Source: CAZUVM01 sp964623885 (lineage in GTDB: Bacteria; Verrucomicrobiota; Verrucomicrobiia; Limisphaerales; UBA8199). From it: 46,766 bases of DNA. The DNA lies in assembly GCA_964623885.1 (NCBI GenBank), contig CAZUVM010000114.1, forward strand, positions 1-46,766, given 5' to 3'. The translations under genes were made by a program, and so were the position numbers. Below, piece after piece: positions 9,093-17,667 of the stretch (within the stretch, counting starts at the first letter, position 1; each line of letters opens with the position of its first letter). The notes beneath the pieces were generated by a model. The model searched no databases, had not been told where the DNA came from, and worked only from the letters and a program-made list of their open reading frames with translations.

Positions 9093-10691
9093 ATGAACTA
9101 CTCAAAATGGCAACTCTGGCAACGCTTTCAAAAGTACTACACTGAATACCCTCAGTTAGGTTTGGCCATCGACGTCAGCCGGATGAGCTTTCCCGACGAT
9201 TTCTTAAGCTCTATGGAGCCTTCGATCCAAAAGGCCTTCGACGAAATGGCCGAGCTGGAGCACGGTGCGATCGCTAATCCGGACGAAAAGCGAATGGTCG
9301 GTCATTATTGGTTGCGCAACCCGGCGCTTGCACCGACCCCTGCCATTCGCGAAGAAATCGAACAAACTGTCGCTGCCGTTAAAACGTTTGCCGCTAAGGT
9401 TCACGACGGTAGTATCAAAGGAAGCGCTGGCCCTTTCAAACATCTCCTTTTGATCGGTATCGGTGGTTCGGCTCTTGGCCCACAATTCGTTGCCAATGCC
9501 CTGGGCCAAGCCAAAGCCGACAAATTGACGGTTCATTTTCTCGACAATACAGACCCTGACGGTATTGACAATGTATTGTCATATTTGGATGGCCTGCTTG
9601 GTCAGACTATTACCGTTGTCGTTTCCAAATCCGGTGGCACCAAAGAAACACGGAACGGCATGCTCGAGGCTGAGGCTCGCTATAAAGCCGCTGGCCTGAC
9701 TTTCAGTCGGCATGCAGTTGCAGTGACCAACGAAGACAGTGCGCTGGACAAATTGGCTGTGCAGCAAGGCTGGTTGGCTCGGTTCCCAATGTGGGACTGG
9801 GTAGGAGGTCGAACGAGCGAGACCTCGGCGGTGGGCTTACTTCCAGCCGCGTTGCAAGGTTTAGATATAGCTGGTCTGTTGGAAGGCGCAAAAGCTTGCG
9901 ACGAGGTCACACGGAAAAAGGACTTCCTATTGAACCCGGCCGCGATCCTGGCGGTCATGTGGTTTTACGCCGGTAACGGTAAAGGGAGCAAAAACATGGT
10001 GGTTTTGCCCTATAAAGATCGGTTAGAGCTCTTTTCCAAGTACTTGCAGCAACTCCTGATGGAATCCTTGGGAAAACAACAGGATCGAGACGGAAAGGTC
10101 GTTAATCAAGGTATTACCGTGCTGGGCAACAAGGGATCAACGGACCAGCATTCCTACATCCAGCAGCTTCGTGATGGCTTGAGCAATTTCTTCGTTATTT
10201 TTATCGAAGTTTTGCGCGATAGGACGGGACCGTCCATAAAAGTCGAGCCAAATACGACTTCAGGTGACTTTCTGGAAGGCTTTCTTTTAGGCACAAGACA
10301 GGCACTTTTCGAGCATAATCGAGATTCGGTAACGTTAACTATTAATTCTGTTACTGCTTTTTCGGTCGGGATCCTTATCGCGCTTTTCGAGCGGGCCGTC
10401 GGCTTATACGCGAGCCTAATCAATATAAATGCTTATCACCAACCAGGAGTTGAGGGGGGGAAAAAAGCTGCTTCGGCAGTGATTGAGCTACAGCTGAAAA
10501 TACTCGCTTTTCTCGAGAGGAACAGGTCTGCTAAATCTTCGATTCAGGAAATCTCATCTGGGATCGGGGCCCAGGACGACTGCGAAACCATATATAAGAT
10601 TTGTGAACATTTGGCGGCGAATCCGGACCGGAAAGTTGAGAAGGAAGGCGGGGCTACTCCGTTTGAGAATCGATACCGGTTTGCCGGTTAG
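9093..10691 (+). CDS. pgi: Glucose-6-phosphate isomerase
   Basis: Pgi interconverts glucose 6-phosphate and fructose 6-phosphate in glycolysis and gluconeogenesis. The 532-residue protein carries the phosphate-binding block LLIGIGGSALGPQ and the VVVSKSGGTKET loop. It also has WDWVGGRTSETSAVGLLP, the catalytic GxxxTDQHSYIQQLRDG region and a late AYHQPGVEGGKKAA segment. These are all typical of the bacterial and archaeal-type SIS fold of this enzyme. It lies downstream of a ROK glucokinase and 20 bases before mnmG. The codon choice, especially in the second half, is visibly more AT-rich (TTA, ATT, GTT) than in the surrounding genes. The same style continues into most of mnmG. Confidence 0.94.
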   Translation: MNYSKWQLWQRFQKYYTEYPQLGLAIDVSRMSFPDDFLSSMEPSIQKAFDEMAELEHGAIANPDEKRMVGHYWLRNPALAPTPAIREEIEQTVAAVKTFAAKVHDGSIKGSAGPFKHLLLIGIGGSALGPQFVANALGQAKADKLTVHFLDNTDPDGIDNVLSYLDGLLGQTITVVVSKSGGTKETRNGMLEAEARYKAAGLTFSRHAVAVTNEDSALDKLAVQQGWLARFPMWDWVGGRTSETSAVGLLPAALQGLDIAGLLEGAKACDEVTRKKDFLLNPAAILAVMWFYAGNGKGSKNMVVLPYKDRLELFSKYLQQLLMESLGKQQDRDGKVVNQGITVLGNKGSTDQHSYIQQLRDGLSNFFVIFIEVLRDRTGPSIKVEPNTTSGDFLEGFLLGTRQALFEHNRDSVTLTINSVTAFSVGILIALFERAVGLYASLININAYHQPGVEGGKKAASAVIELQLKILAFLERNRSAKSSIQEISSGIGAQDDCETIYKICEHLAANPDRKVEKEGGATPFENRYRFAG

Positions 10692-10711
10692 AACGACGAT
10701 ATAGTTACTTA

Positions 10712-12736
10712 ATGTTTGTTTATCCGAAAGAATATGAAGTGATTGTGCTCGGTGCCGGCCATGCTGGCATCGAAGCGGCGCTGGCTGCGGCCAGGATGGG
10801 TTGTCAAACGCTTTTGCTGACCATCAATGCAGATACGGTTGGTCAGATGTCATGCAACCCTGCAATAGGTGGCTTAGCCAAGGGGCATCTTGCTCGCGAG
10901 ATTGACGCTTTGGGTGGAGAGATGGGCAAAGCTACTGATATGTCAGGCTTGCAGTTTCGGATGCTGAATACGAAAAAGGGGCCCGCGGTCTGGGCCCCGA
11001 GAGCGCAATGTGACAAAAAGGCGTATCAATTTCGGCTTAAATGGATTTGCGAGAGAGAGGCCAACTTGGATCTGAGGCAAGGTCAATGTGGCCAGCTCCT
11101 TCATGCAGATGGTGGGGTTTATGGGGTTGAGACAACGCTCGGAGTGCAGTACCTCGGGAAGACTGTGGTGGTGACTACAGGGACGTTCCTCCGGGGCTTG
11201 ATGCACATTGGCCTTAACCAGCAATCTGGCGGCCGCGCGGGCGAGTCGGCCGCTGTAGGACTTTCGGGATCGCTCAAGGAAATCGGGTTAGAGCTAGGTC
11301 GTTTGAAAACAGGGACTCCACCGAGGCTGCTCCGACGTTCCATCGATTTCTCGAAAACGGAGATTCAACCGGGAGACGAGCCAGTGCCCTACTTCACATA
11401 CTGGAAGGAGGATTTGTTCCACGTGGAACAAACCGATCTTGGCAGCAAGGATAAGGAGCTAAGAAATGCTCCCACCTCCAAACCTGACCCTGGCGGAATG
11501 TTCCACATGGAACATTCCCAAGCTGGCGCCCGTTGTTCTAATTTGCCCTATCCACCCGATTCAATTCTCCAGCGTATCAATGGCCAGTTGCCTTGTTACA
11601 TTACTTATACCACTAGGGCCACAGCCGATGTCATCCGGGCCAACTTGCACAAGTCCCCGCTCTATTCTGGCATCATTGAAGGTGTCGGTCCTCGGTACTG
11701 CCCGTCCATAGAAGACAAAATCGTTAAGTTTCCGGAAAAGGAACGACAGCAAATCTTCCTGGAACCAGAGGGCATCGCCACCGATGAGATCTACGTAAAC
11801 GGCTTTTCCACATCGCTTCCTTTCGATGTCCAGTTCGAAATGGTCAGGACGATCATCGGCTGCGAGCGAGCGGAGATCCTACGACCTGCTTATGCAGTGG
11901 AGTACGACTTTGCGTTCCCCACTCAACTCTATTCGTCACTAGAGACCAAGGTCTGTCGCAATTTGTATCTAGCCGGCCAAATCAACGGGACTTCAGGTTA
12001 CGAGGAAGCCGCCGCCCAAGGCTTGATGGCAGGCATCAACGCCGCACGTCGCGTTCGCGGTCTGGATCCGATAGTTCTTCGACGTGATCAGGCTTATATC
12101 GGTGTCCTCATTGACGACTTGGTGACTAAGGGAACCAGCGAGCCATATCGGATGTTCACCTCGAGAGCTGAGTACCGTTTATTGCTCCGGCAGGATAACG
12201 CTGACTTGCGGCTCTCTCGGCTCGGCTATGAAGTCGGGCTGTTGCCGGAACGGAACTACCGGAAGGTTGAGGCGAAGACGAACGCCATCGAACGCGAGGT
12301 GAAACGCCTGGAACTTACGCGATGCGGCGGCGAAACCCTGGCCCAGCGGTTGCGCCGGCCAGAAATTAGATATACTGATATATCGTCAGACATTCAATTA
12401 TCATCAGAAGAAGTAATAAACGAAGTAGAGATTCGCACCAAATACGCCGGTTACGTTGCCCGCCAGGAACTCGAAGTGCAGCGTTTCCGCGACCTCGAGG
12501 CGAAGCAGATCCCCGCCGGCTTCGATTACACCACCGTGCCCAGCTTGCGGTTGGAGGCGCGGCAGAAGTTCATGAAGATCCGGCCCGGGACTATCGGCCA
12601 GGCGGCGCGAATCTCCGGCGTGTCGCCGGCCGACATCAGCATCCTGATGGTATGGCTTAAGCGGTCGGGGGAACAGGACGCAACGCGGCAACGAGACCCT
12701 GGGGAAAGGGAAGAGAATTGCGGATTGGAGAATTGA
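10712..12736 (+). CDS. mnmG: tRNA U34 carboxymethylaminomethyl modification enzyme
   Basis: MnmG (GidA) works with the GTPase MnmE to modify wobble uridine 34 of certain tRNAs, using FAD, NADH and methylene-tetrahydrofolate. The FAD-binding GAGHAGIEAALAAARMG motif is at residues 14-30. Other landmarks are SCNPAIGGLAKGHLAREID, the LKTGTPPR block, GVGPRYCPSIEDKI, GQINGTSGYEEAAAQGL and TSRAEYRLLLRQDNADLRL. The protein is 674 residues, about 45 longer than the E. coli and B. subtilis enzymes. The excess lies between PYFTYW (about residue 230) and QLPCYIT (about 290). That insertion encodes FHVEQ (from F236) and MFHMEH (263-268), which come from two parS-like palindromes in the DNA. An AT-rich patch also lies at 12370-12430. 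Function should be intact because the insertion falls in a surface loop region. Confidence 0.94.
   Translation: MFVYPKEYEVIVLGAGHAGIEAALAAARMGCQTLLLTINADTVGQMSCNPAIGGLAKGHLAREIDALGGEMGKATDMSGLQFRMLNTKKGPAVWAPRAQCDKKAYQFRLKWICEREANLDLRQGQCGQLLHADGGVYGVETTLGVQYLGKTVVVTTGTFLRGLMHIGLNQQSGGRAGESAAVGLSGSLKEIGLELGRLKTGTPPRLLRRSIDFSKTEIQPGDEPVPYFTYWKEDLFHVEQTDLGSKDKELRNAPTSKPDPGGMFHMEHSQAGARCSNLPYPPDSILQRINGQLPCYITYTTRATADVIRANLHKSPLYSGIIEGVGPRYCPSIEDKIVKFPEKERQQIFLEPEGIATDEIYVNGFSTSLPFDVQFEMVRTIIGCERAEILRPAYAVEYDFAFPTQLYSSLETKVCRNLYLAGQINGTSGYEEAAAQGLMAGINAARRVRGLDPIVLRRDQAYIGVLIDDLVTKGTSEPYRMFTSRAEYRLLLRQDNADLRLSRLGYEVGLLPERNYRKVEAKTNAIEREVKRLELTRCGGETLAQRLRRPEIRYTDISSDIQLSSEEVINEVEIRTKYAGYVARQELEVQRFRDLEAKQIPAGFDYTTVPSLRLEARQKFMKIRPGTIGQAARISGVSPADISILMVWLKRSGEQDATRQRDPGEREENCGLEN
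11413..11432. other. parS-like ParB-binding site 1
   Basis: A perfect 20-bp palindrome whose core is TGTTCCACGTGGAACA (11415-11430). This core is the consensus reported for chromosomal parS sites in Pseudomonas and close to the B. subtilis TGTTTCACGTGAAACA. It lies within the coding sequence of mnmG, in frame as FHVEQ. mnmG is frequently a neighbour of the parAB genes and the replication origin in bacteria. No parA or parB gene is in this window. Confidence 0.75.
11495..11518. other. parS-like ParB-binding site 2
   Basis: A near-perfect 24-bp palindrome with core TGTTCCACATGGAACA (11499-11514). It differs from site 1 by one central base (G to A), while the flanking GGAA/TTCC arms pair fully. 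It starts 84 bases after site 1, which is 28 codons, so both sites are read in the same frame. The spacing is also 8 helical turns. Confidence 0.65.
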
Positions 12737-12846
12737 ATGGAGGAACGATGGGGGCGCACGCGAATGGTTTTGCTTCACCCGATTATTTCCCATGCGGCGC
12801 TTGACCGTCGTCAACGGCACGGCCTAGACTCGTACGAACTAAAAGC

Positions 12847-13950
12847 ATGAAACTCCTTTGCATTCTGGTTGCGTTCGCGGTGTTTTGGGTTCTGCCCGTC
12901 CGCGGGGAACTGGTGGACGCGATCGAGGCCATCGTTCATGATTCAGTGATCACGTATCACGAAGTCAATGCCATCAACGAGGAGACTTATGCCTCGCTCG
13001 CCCGGCGGTACCGGACACAGCCTGACGTGTTGGAAAAGGAATTGAACAATGTGCGGAACAAAACCATCGAGGAGTTGCTGGACCGGCAGCTTATCCTGCA
13101 CGAATTCAAAACCGCCGGCTACTCGCTGCCGGAGAGTGTCATCAACGACCTGGTCGAGGAGAGCGTCAAAAACGAATTTGGCGATCGGGCGACGATGGCC
13201 AAAACGCTGGAACAAACCGGAGTGACGCAGGAGCAATACCGGCAGCGAATTCGCGACCGGTTCATCGTGACGCAATTGAGAATGAAGAATGTCTCGTCGG
13301 AAATCATTATCTCTCCGCACAAAGTCGAATCGTATTATCTGGCGCACAAAGAAGAATTCAAGGTGGAGGATGAAGCCAAGCTGCGGGTGATCGTCCTGAA
13401 GAATTCATTTGAAACCAATGCCGCTCCCGAACAACTGGCGGAAGAGATCCTGACGAAGGTAAAAGGCGGAGCCCTGTTCGCTGAAATGGCAACCCTGTAC
13501 TCGCAGGGATCGCAACGTGGCCAGGGCGGCGATTGGGGCTGGTGGGAGAAAACCCAATTAACGAAGGGCCTTGCCGACATCGCTTTCGGTTTGCAACCGG
13601 GCCAATGCAGCGGTGTTTTCAGTCGCTCCGCGGGCGATGATTATTGGATTGTCCAGTACGAACGCGGTCTGCCCGTTCTAGCCCGGCACTATGGCGTTGA
13701 CGCCAGCGCTAAAAAGCAAGTCCTCACCGAGGAACGCCACTGCGCCGATGCGGCTGGTTGTCCGGACCTGCCGCCCGCCACAGAGTTTTATCTTCTAAAA
13801 CTCGAAGAACTCCACACCTCGCATTTTAAGTCGCTGGGTGAAGTGCGCGATCAGATTGAAAAGAATCTTTTGCTCGACGAGCGAAATCGGCTGAATCAGC
13901 AGTGGATTGATAAGCTGAAAAAGAAAACGTTTGTGCGGCGGTTTTCTTGA
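12847..13950 (+). CDS. SurA-like periplasmic peptidyl-prolyl isomerase
   Basis: A 367-residue protein with a signal peptide (residues 1-20, cleavage near VRG-EL). A SurA N-terminal chaperone domain follows at about residues 21-165. It starts VDAIEAIVHDSVITYHEV and includes an ELLDRQLILHEF helix. A parvulin-type rotamase domain follows. Its landmarks are LRVIVL, EEILTKVKGGALFAEMATLYSQGS, GGDWGWWEK and ADIAFGLQPGQCSGVF. The family folds outer-membrane proteins in the periplasm. The end of the rotamase domain is unusual. A first candidate last strand (DDYWIVQYERG) is followed by about 45 residues with two cysteines. A second strand-like segment (TEFYLLKLEEL) then leads into the C-terminal helix. 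This looks like an insertion or partial strand duplication. It follows mnmG by 110 bases. Confidence 0.82.
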   Translation: MKLLCILVAFAVFWVLPVRGELVDAIEAIVHDSVITYHEVNAINEETYASLARRYRTQPDVLEKELNNVRNKTIEELLDRQLILHEFKTAGYSLPESVINDLVEESVKNEFGDRATMAKTLEQTGVTQEQYRQRIRDRFIVTQLRMKNVSSEIIISPHKVESYYLAHKEEFKVEDEAKLRVIVLKNSFETNAAPEQLAEEILTKVKGGALFAEMATLYSQGSQRGQGGDWGWWEKTQLTKGLADIAFGLQPGQCSGVFSRSAGDDYWIVQYERGLPVLARHYGVDASAKKQVLTEERHCADAAGCPDLPPATEFYLLKLEELHTSHFKSLGEVRDQIEKNLLLDERNRLNQQWIDKLKKKTFVRRFS

Positions 13951-14095
13951 GGTGAGGCGCGTGATACCCAGCGCAGCAAGGCCGCGTTCCGCGCCAGATT
14001 TCGTCGCAGCCTGCGAGCAATTTCGATTATTGCCGCGCAAAGGGTGAAGGCTGGGGCAACGATTTCACGCGCAACATAGTGACGTGGGAGCTCCC

Positions 14096-15061
14096 ATGAC
14101 TCGCATTGGCATTTGCCTCGGTGATGTTACCGGTATCGGGCCGGAAGTAACACTCAAGGCGCTGGCCTCTGAAGGCGGTGCCGGCAATACCGAGTTTTTG
14201 TTGATTGGCGACAAAGCGCACGCGCAGGCACTGGGCCGCCAACTCGGACTCAAAATCGCCGTGCCCATCGAGCAACCTGGCCATGAGCCCTTGCCCTTGT
14301 CGATGGATCGGGGTTCCTCAGTTGCCGCCAGGGCCGCCGTAACCTGGCTGAAATCCGGCGCTCAAAAATGTTTGCGCGGCGAGTTGGATGCGCTCGTGAC
14401 CGCGCCCGTGAACAAGGAAGCCATTGTGCGGGCTGGAATTCCATTTGTCGGACAAACCGAGTTGCTATCCCAATTGGCTGGGACCGAGCGCACCGCCATG
14501 ATGTTGCTCGGTCAGGACCGGAGTGGTCGTTGGCTGCGGGTTGCGCTGGCCACGACTCATGTGCCACTGCGTGAAGTCGCCGACCATCTAACCGTGGATA
14601 AAATTGAAATTGTAATCGAGCTCGCCTCCCAGGCGTGTCTCGATCTCGGATTATCGCGCGCACGGGTGGCGGTGTGTGGGCTCAACCCGCACGCGGGAGA
14701 GGGTGGAAAAATTGGTCAGGAGGAAATCTCGGTTATTGCGCCGGCAGTTGCCAGGGCGGCGCAACGCGGGTTTGAAGTGAGCGGCCCGTGGAGCGCCGAT
14801 GCCCTGTTTTACCACGTGTATCGCGGCGAATATGAGGCGGTGGTGGCAATGTACCACGACCAGGGATTGGCTCCGCTCAAAATGGTGGCGTTTGAGTCCG
14901 GAGTAAATTGGACCCTGGGATTGCCCTTTATTCGCACTTCACCGGATCACGGAACAGCTTACGACATTTCCGGACAAGGCAGGGCCGATCCGTCCAGCAT
15001 GATGGCGGCCATCAAGCTGGCGAAGCAACTGGCGAAGAAGAAATCAGCCGCGCCGCGTTGA
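14096..15061 (+). CDS. pdxA: 4-hydroxythreonine-4-phosphate dehydrogenase
   Basis: PdxA oxidises 4-phosphohydroxy-L-threonine in the DXP-dependent pathway to pyridoxal phosphate, using NAD and a divalent metal. The 321-residue protein begins with TRIGICLGDVTGIGPEV. It contains the TAPVNKEAIVRAG block and the PHAGEGGKIGQEE block. The metal- and substrate-binding MYHDQGLAPLKMVAF and the C-terminal RTSPDHGTAYDISGQG are also present, with the expected histidines. The ATG at 14096 is preceded by GGGAG at a suitable distance and was chosen over an in-frame GTG twelve bases upstream. The gene follows the SurA-like gene by about 145 bases, an order also known in proteobacteria (surA-pdxA). It ends convergently with a glycosyltransferase gene. 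Confidence 0.94.
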   Translation: MTRIGICLGDVTGIGPEVTLKALASEGGAGNTEFLLIGDKAHAQALGRQLGLKIAVPIEQPGHEPLPLSMDRGSSVAARAAVTWLKSGAQKCLRGELDALVTAPVNKEAIVRAGIPFVGQTELLSQLAGTERTAMMLLGQDRSGRWLRVALATTHVPLREVADHLTVDKIEIVIELASQACLDLGLSRARVAVCGLNPHAGEGGKIGQEEISVIAPAVARAAQRGFEVSGPWSADALFYHVYRGEYEAVVAMYHDQGLAPLKMVAFESGVNWTLGLPFIRTSPDHGTAYDISGQGRADPSSMMAAIKLAKQLAKKKSAAPR

Positions 15062-15195
15062 AGACCCGCTGATGACCGAAAACCTGCTGCATCGCAGGAT
15101 CCAAGCCTTCATGATTATCGGCTGAGCGATGAAAAACAGTAAGTGGTTACCATAATTGATAGACAAGTGCTGCACACCGGCGTTGGGACGATGAA

Positions 15196-16158
15196 TCACT
15201 GAGGTAGATTCAGCAATCGCTGTTTAAACTGATCCGCACCCGGCCAGCCAGCGGGTATGCCTCGCGCCGCGCCCAGCCACAAGGCCAGCATCACATCGCG
15301 AATCGTTGCCGATTGCAGTCCAAAAGTGCGGAAGAACCGCAAATAATTTCCTGGCAAATGCCGCAATGCGCGGCGGGCATGCGGCAGCCGCGTGCAGATG
15401 TACGAGAGATTCTGTAGCATAAGACAGAACCGCAAATAATGCGGACCTCCCAAGGCATCGGGATCCGTCCCGGTGCCCGTGCAGGTGGAAGGGGGCCGGT
15501 GCAAGCAAGCGGTCGACGGCACCAGCACGCCTTTGTACCGATGCGTCAGGCGCAACGTGTACTCGAGATCCTCTGCGCAGAGCCAGAAATCGTCCCTGGG
15601 AAAACCGCACTCGCGGACACTGCGAATCGACAAGGCCAGAACCGGCCAGGGAGCCCAGGTAAACGGTACCGGGTTGCTGCCAGCGATTCGACAGTATTCC
15701 TCTGCCGTGAGATTGGGACGCCGAATTGTCTTCCATGCGTGGGCATCCTGCAAGCCGGGGTACCAGGCAACACGGTCCTGAGTATCCAGAATCAGCGGCA
15801 CGGCGAGTTCCGCCTGGGCCTTCGCCATTCCTTCGATTAACCCGTCGATGGCGCCCGGGATGGCCTCGGCATCATCATCGAATAGGCAGAAATGCGTCAC
15901 CCGCGGTTCGGTCAGACCCAATTTGAGCCCGAGCGCTATGCCGCCACCGCAGCTCAGGTTGCGATCGGGCCTTTGATAGCGGACTGGGACAGGTGCGGCC
16001 TTGCAGATGGCCTCCGTCTGTGAATCAAGCCCATTGTCTATCACGATGACACGCCGGAGGCTTTGGGTCCCGACGAGGGACTGCAACAAATGGTGCAACA
16101 GGGCCGGCCGCTTATAAGCAGCTACAATGGCAATTACGTCAGGCCCGTGGTCGTACAC
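15196..16158 (-). CDS. Family-2 glycosyltransferase
   Basis: A 320-residue GT-A-fold transferase resembling rhamnosyl- and galactofuranosyl-type GT2 enzymes. It starts with IAIVAAYKRPALLHHLLQSL. It has a VIVIDNG strand, the nucleotide-metal motif FDDDAE (Asp94-96) and a later FWLCAEDLEYTLRL block with the acidic general-base region. There is no transmembrane segment apart from a weakly hydrophobic C-terminal helix. The donor and acceptor cannot be told from the sequence; polysaccharide or O-antigen assembly is the likely setting. It is transcribed alone on the minus strand, back to back with the mrp gene at 16246, and converges on pdxA. Confidence 0.8.
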   Translation of the reverse strand: MYDHGPDVIAIVAAYKRPALLHHLLQSLVGTQSLRRVIVIDNGLDSQTEAICKAAPVPVRYQRPDRNLSCGGGIALGLKLGLTEPRVTHFCLFDDDAEAIPGAIDGLIEGMAKAQAELAVPLILDTQDRVAWYPGLQDAHAWKTIRRPNLTAEEYCRIAGSNPVPFTWAPWPVLALSIRSVRECGFPRDDFWLCAEDLEYTLRLTHRYKGVLVPSTACLHRPPSTCTGTGTDPDALGGPHYLRFCLMLQNLSYICTRLPHARRALRHLPGNYLRFFRTFGLQSATIRDVMLALWLGAARGIPAGWPGADQFKQRLLNLPQ

Positions 16159-16245
16159 GGAAACAACATGAACCGCGGCTGCCTCTCTTCAAGTTTTTTG
16201 GGAGGTTGACAGCCGTGGCGAAGACCCGATCATTAGCTGCGAACA

Positions 16246-17295
16246 ATGACAGAAAACGACGTCAGGACCGCCCTTAAAGCGGTTAAGTACCCCGGATTCA
16301 CAAGGGATATCATTTCATTTGGCTTGCTCAAACAGGTAGCCATAAAAGATGGCGCGATTAGCCTTGTGCTTAACCTGACCACCGCTAATGCAGACGCTGC
16401 GCGCCAAATCAAATCCGAAGCCGAAGCGGCGCTGCGCTTGCTGCCGGGCGTGACCGGCGTTTATGTCGAAGTCAACCAGCCCAGTCCGCCGGCGGCCGCA
16501 CCAGGACAAACACCGCAGACTCCCTGGGCGCAGCAGGCACGCGTGCCGGGGCTGCGCCGGATTGTGGCCATTGCCAGCGGCAAAGGCGGCGTCGGAAAGT
16601 CTACCGTTTCTGTTAACCTCGCTTGTGCCTTGCAGCATCTGGGGCACAAGGTCGGATTGCTCGATTGCGATATTTATGGTCCGTCCATTCCCTTGATGAT
16701 GGGGCTGCACCAGAAACCGACGATCAGCGACCAGGAAAAAATGGTCCCTCCAGCCAATTACGGCGTAAAAGTCATGAGCATGGGACTGTTGCTGGAAGGC
16801 GACCAGCCGGTCATTTGGCGCGGCCCGATGATTGTCAAAACAATCCAACAATTCTTCAGCGCGGTGGAATGGGGCGAACTGGATTTTCTGCTCGTGGATT
16901 TGCCGCCCGGCACTGGGGACGCCCAGCTAACACTGTGCCAAACTGTCCCACTGGATGGCGGAGTAATCGTCACCACGCCACAAGAAGCGTCCTTAGGGGT
17001 TGTCCGAAAGGGAATTGCCATGTTTCAGAAGGTCAATGTGGCAATTCTGGGGATTTTGGAGAATATGAGCTACTTCACTACTCCCACTGGTGAACGGGTA
17101 GAGATTTTCGGACATGGCGGTGGCCGCGCGGAAGCAGAACGGCAAAAGGTGTCTTTTCTGGGTGAGATTCCGCTGTTCACGGAAATCCGTGAAGGCGGGG
17201 ATAAAGGCGAACCCGTTGTTGTCTCTCGACCCCAGTCGCCTGCTTCACAGCCATTTATACAAGCCGCCAAGGCCCTCACCCAACAGATAGGATGA
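16246..17295 (+). CDS. mrp: Mrp/ApbC-type P-loop ATPase, Fe-S carrier family
   Basis: A 349-residue protein with an N-terminal MIP18/DUF59 domain (about residues 1-80). A Pro/Ala linker follows, then a MinD/Mrp-type ATPase. The deviant Walker A motif is SGKGGVGKST; DCDIYGPSIP, LLVDLPPGTGD and VTTPQEASLGVVRKG follow. Mrp proteins help deliver iron-sulfur clusters. The CPxC cysteine pair, normally just after ENMSYF, is missing: the stretch reads FTTPTGERVEIFG (from F277), with one residue fewer. Cluster bridging at that site is therefore not possible in the usual way, although ATPase function looks intact. The ATG at 16246 gives the standard short start before the DUF59 domain. No suf or isc gene is adjacent. 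Confidence 0.9.
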   Translation: MTENDVRTALKAVKYPGFTRDIISFGLLKQVAIKDGAISLVLNLTTANADAARQIKSEAEAALRLLPGVTGVYVEVNQPSPPAAAPGQTPQTPWAQQARVPGLRRIVAIASGKGGVGKSTVSVNLACALQHLGHKVGLLDCDIYGPSIPLMMGLHQKPTISDQEKMVPPANYGVKVMSMGLLLEGDQPVIWRGPMIVKTIQQFFSAVEWGELDFLLVDLPPGTGDAQLTLCQTVPLDGGVIVTTPQEASLGVVRKGIAMFQKVNVAILGILENMSYFTTPTGERVEIFGHGGGRAEAERQKVSFLGEIPLFTEIREGGDKGEPVVVSRPQSPASQPFIQAAKALTQQIG

Positions 17296-17387
17296 ATGAT
17301 TTTGCGGAAGTCAGGCAGGGGTTTGGCGGATGGGGGAGCCGCGTTATCCTAGTACAAATATATGATAGCGTTCTGCAATTTTATATA

Positions 17388-17416
17388 TTGTCAACAAAGC
17401 TAAGTAATGGTTACAT
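17388..17416 (+). promoter_or_regulatory. Predicted sigma-70 promoter
   Basis: TTGTCA (17388-17393) and TTACAT (17411-17416) are separated by exactly 17 bases in the most AT-rich stretch of the neighbourhood. They lie about 35 bases upstream of the ATG of the 72-residue protein. The -35 box is good and the -10 box fair. Confidence 0.35.
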
Positions 17417-17448
17417 TGGGTATCGCTGATCAACGTTGCGCGTAGCTT

Positions 17449-17667
17449 ATGTCTGACGAAACGAAAGATACCGCCTCGGCGAACGAATTGTTGAAGAACT
17501 CTTCGCTTTATCGCGAGTTCATGGATGAACGTGAAGAGATCCTCAAGCACAAGTGGATAGAGTCCGAGAAAGCGGGACGGGACATTGGTTTCGAGCGGGC
17601 GCTTACCGACTGGATTATCAAGCACCGCTCCAAATGGCGTAAGAGCCGCCAAGCATCTCTTCATTAA
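17449..17667 (+). CDS. Small charged conserved-looking protein
   Basis: A 72-residue soluble protein, rich in Glu, Lys and Arg, with no signal peptide and no membrane segment. The central part (LYREFMDEREEILKHKWIES, then EKAGRDIGFERALTDWIIKH) reads like two amphipathic helices and looks well constrained. I have the impression of a conserved bacterial small protein but cannot attach a named family or function. It stands alone with its own predicted promoter, after mrp and before a repeat-bearing gap and pyrR. A small regulator or stress-associated protein is possible, but this is speculation. Confidence 0.65.
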   Translation: MSDETKDTASANELLKNSSLYREFMDEREEILKHKWIESEKAGRDIGFERALTDWIIKHRSKWRKSRQASLH

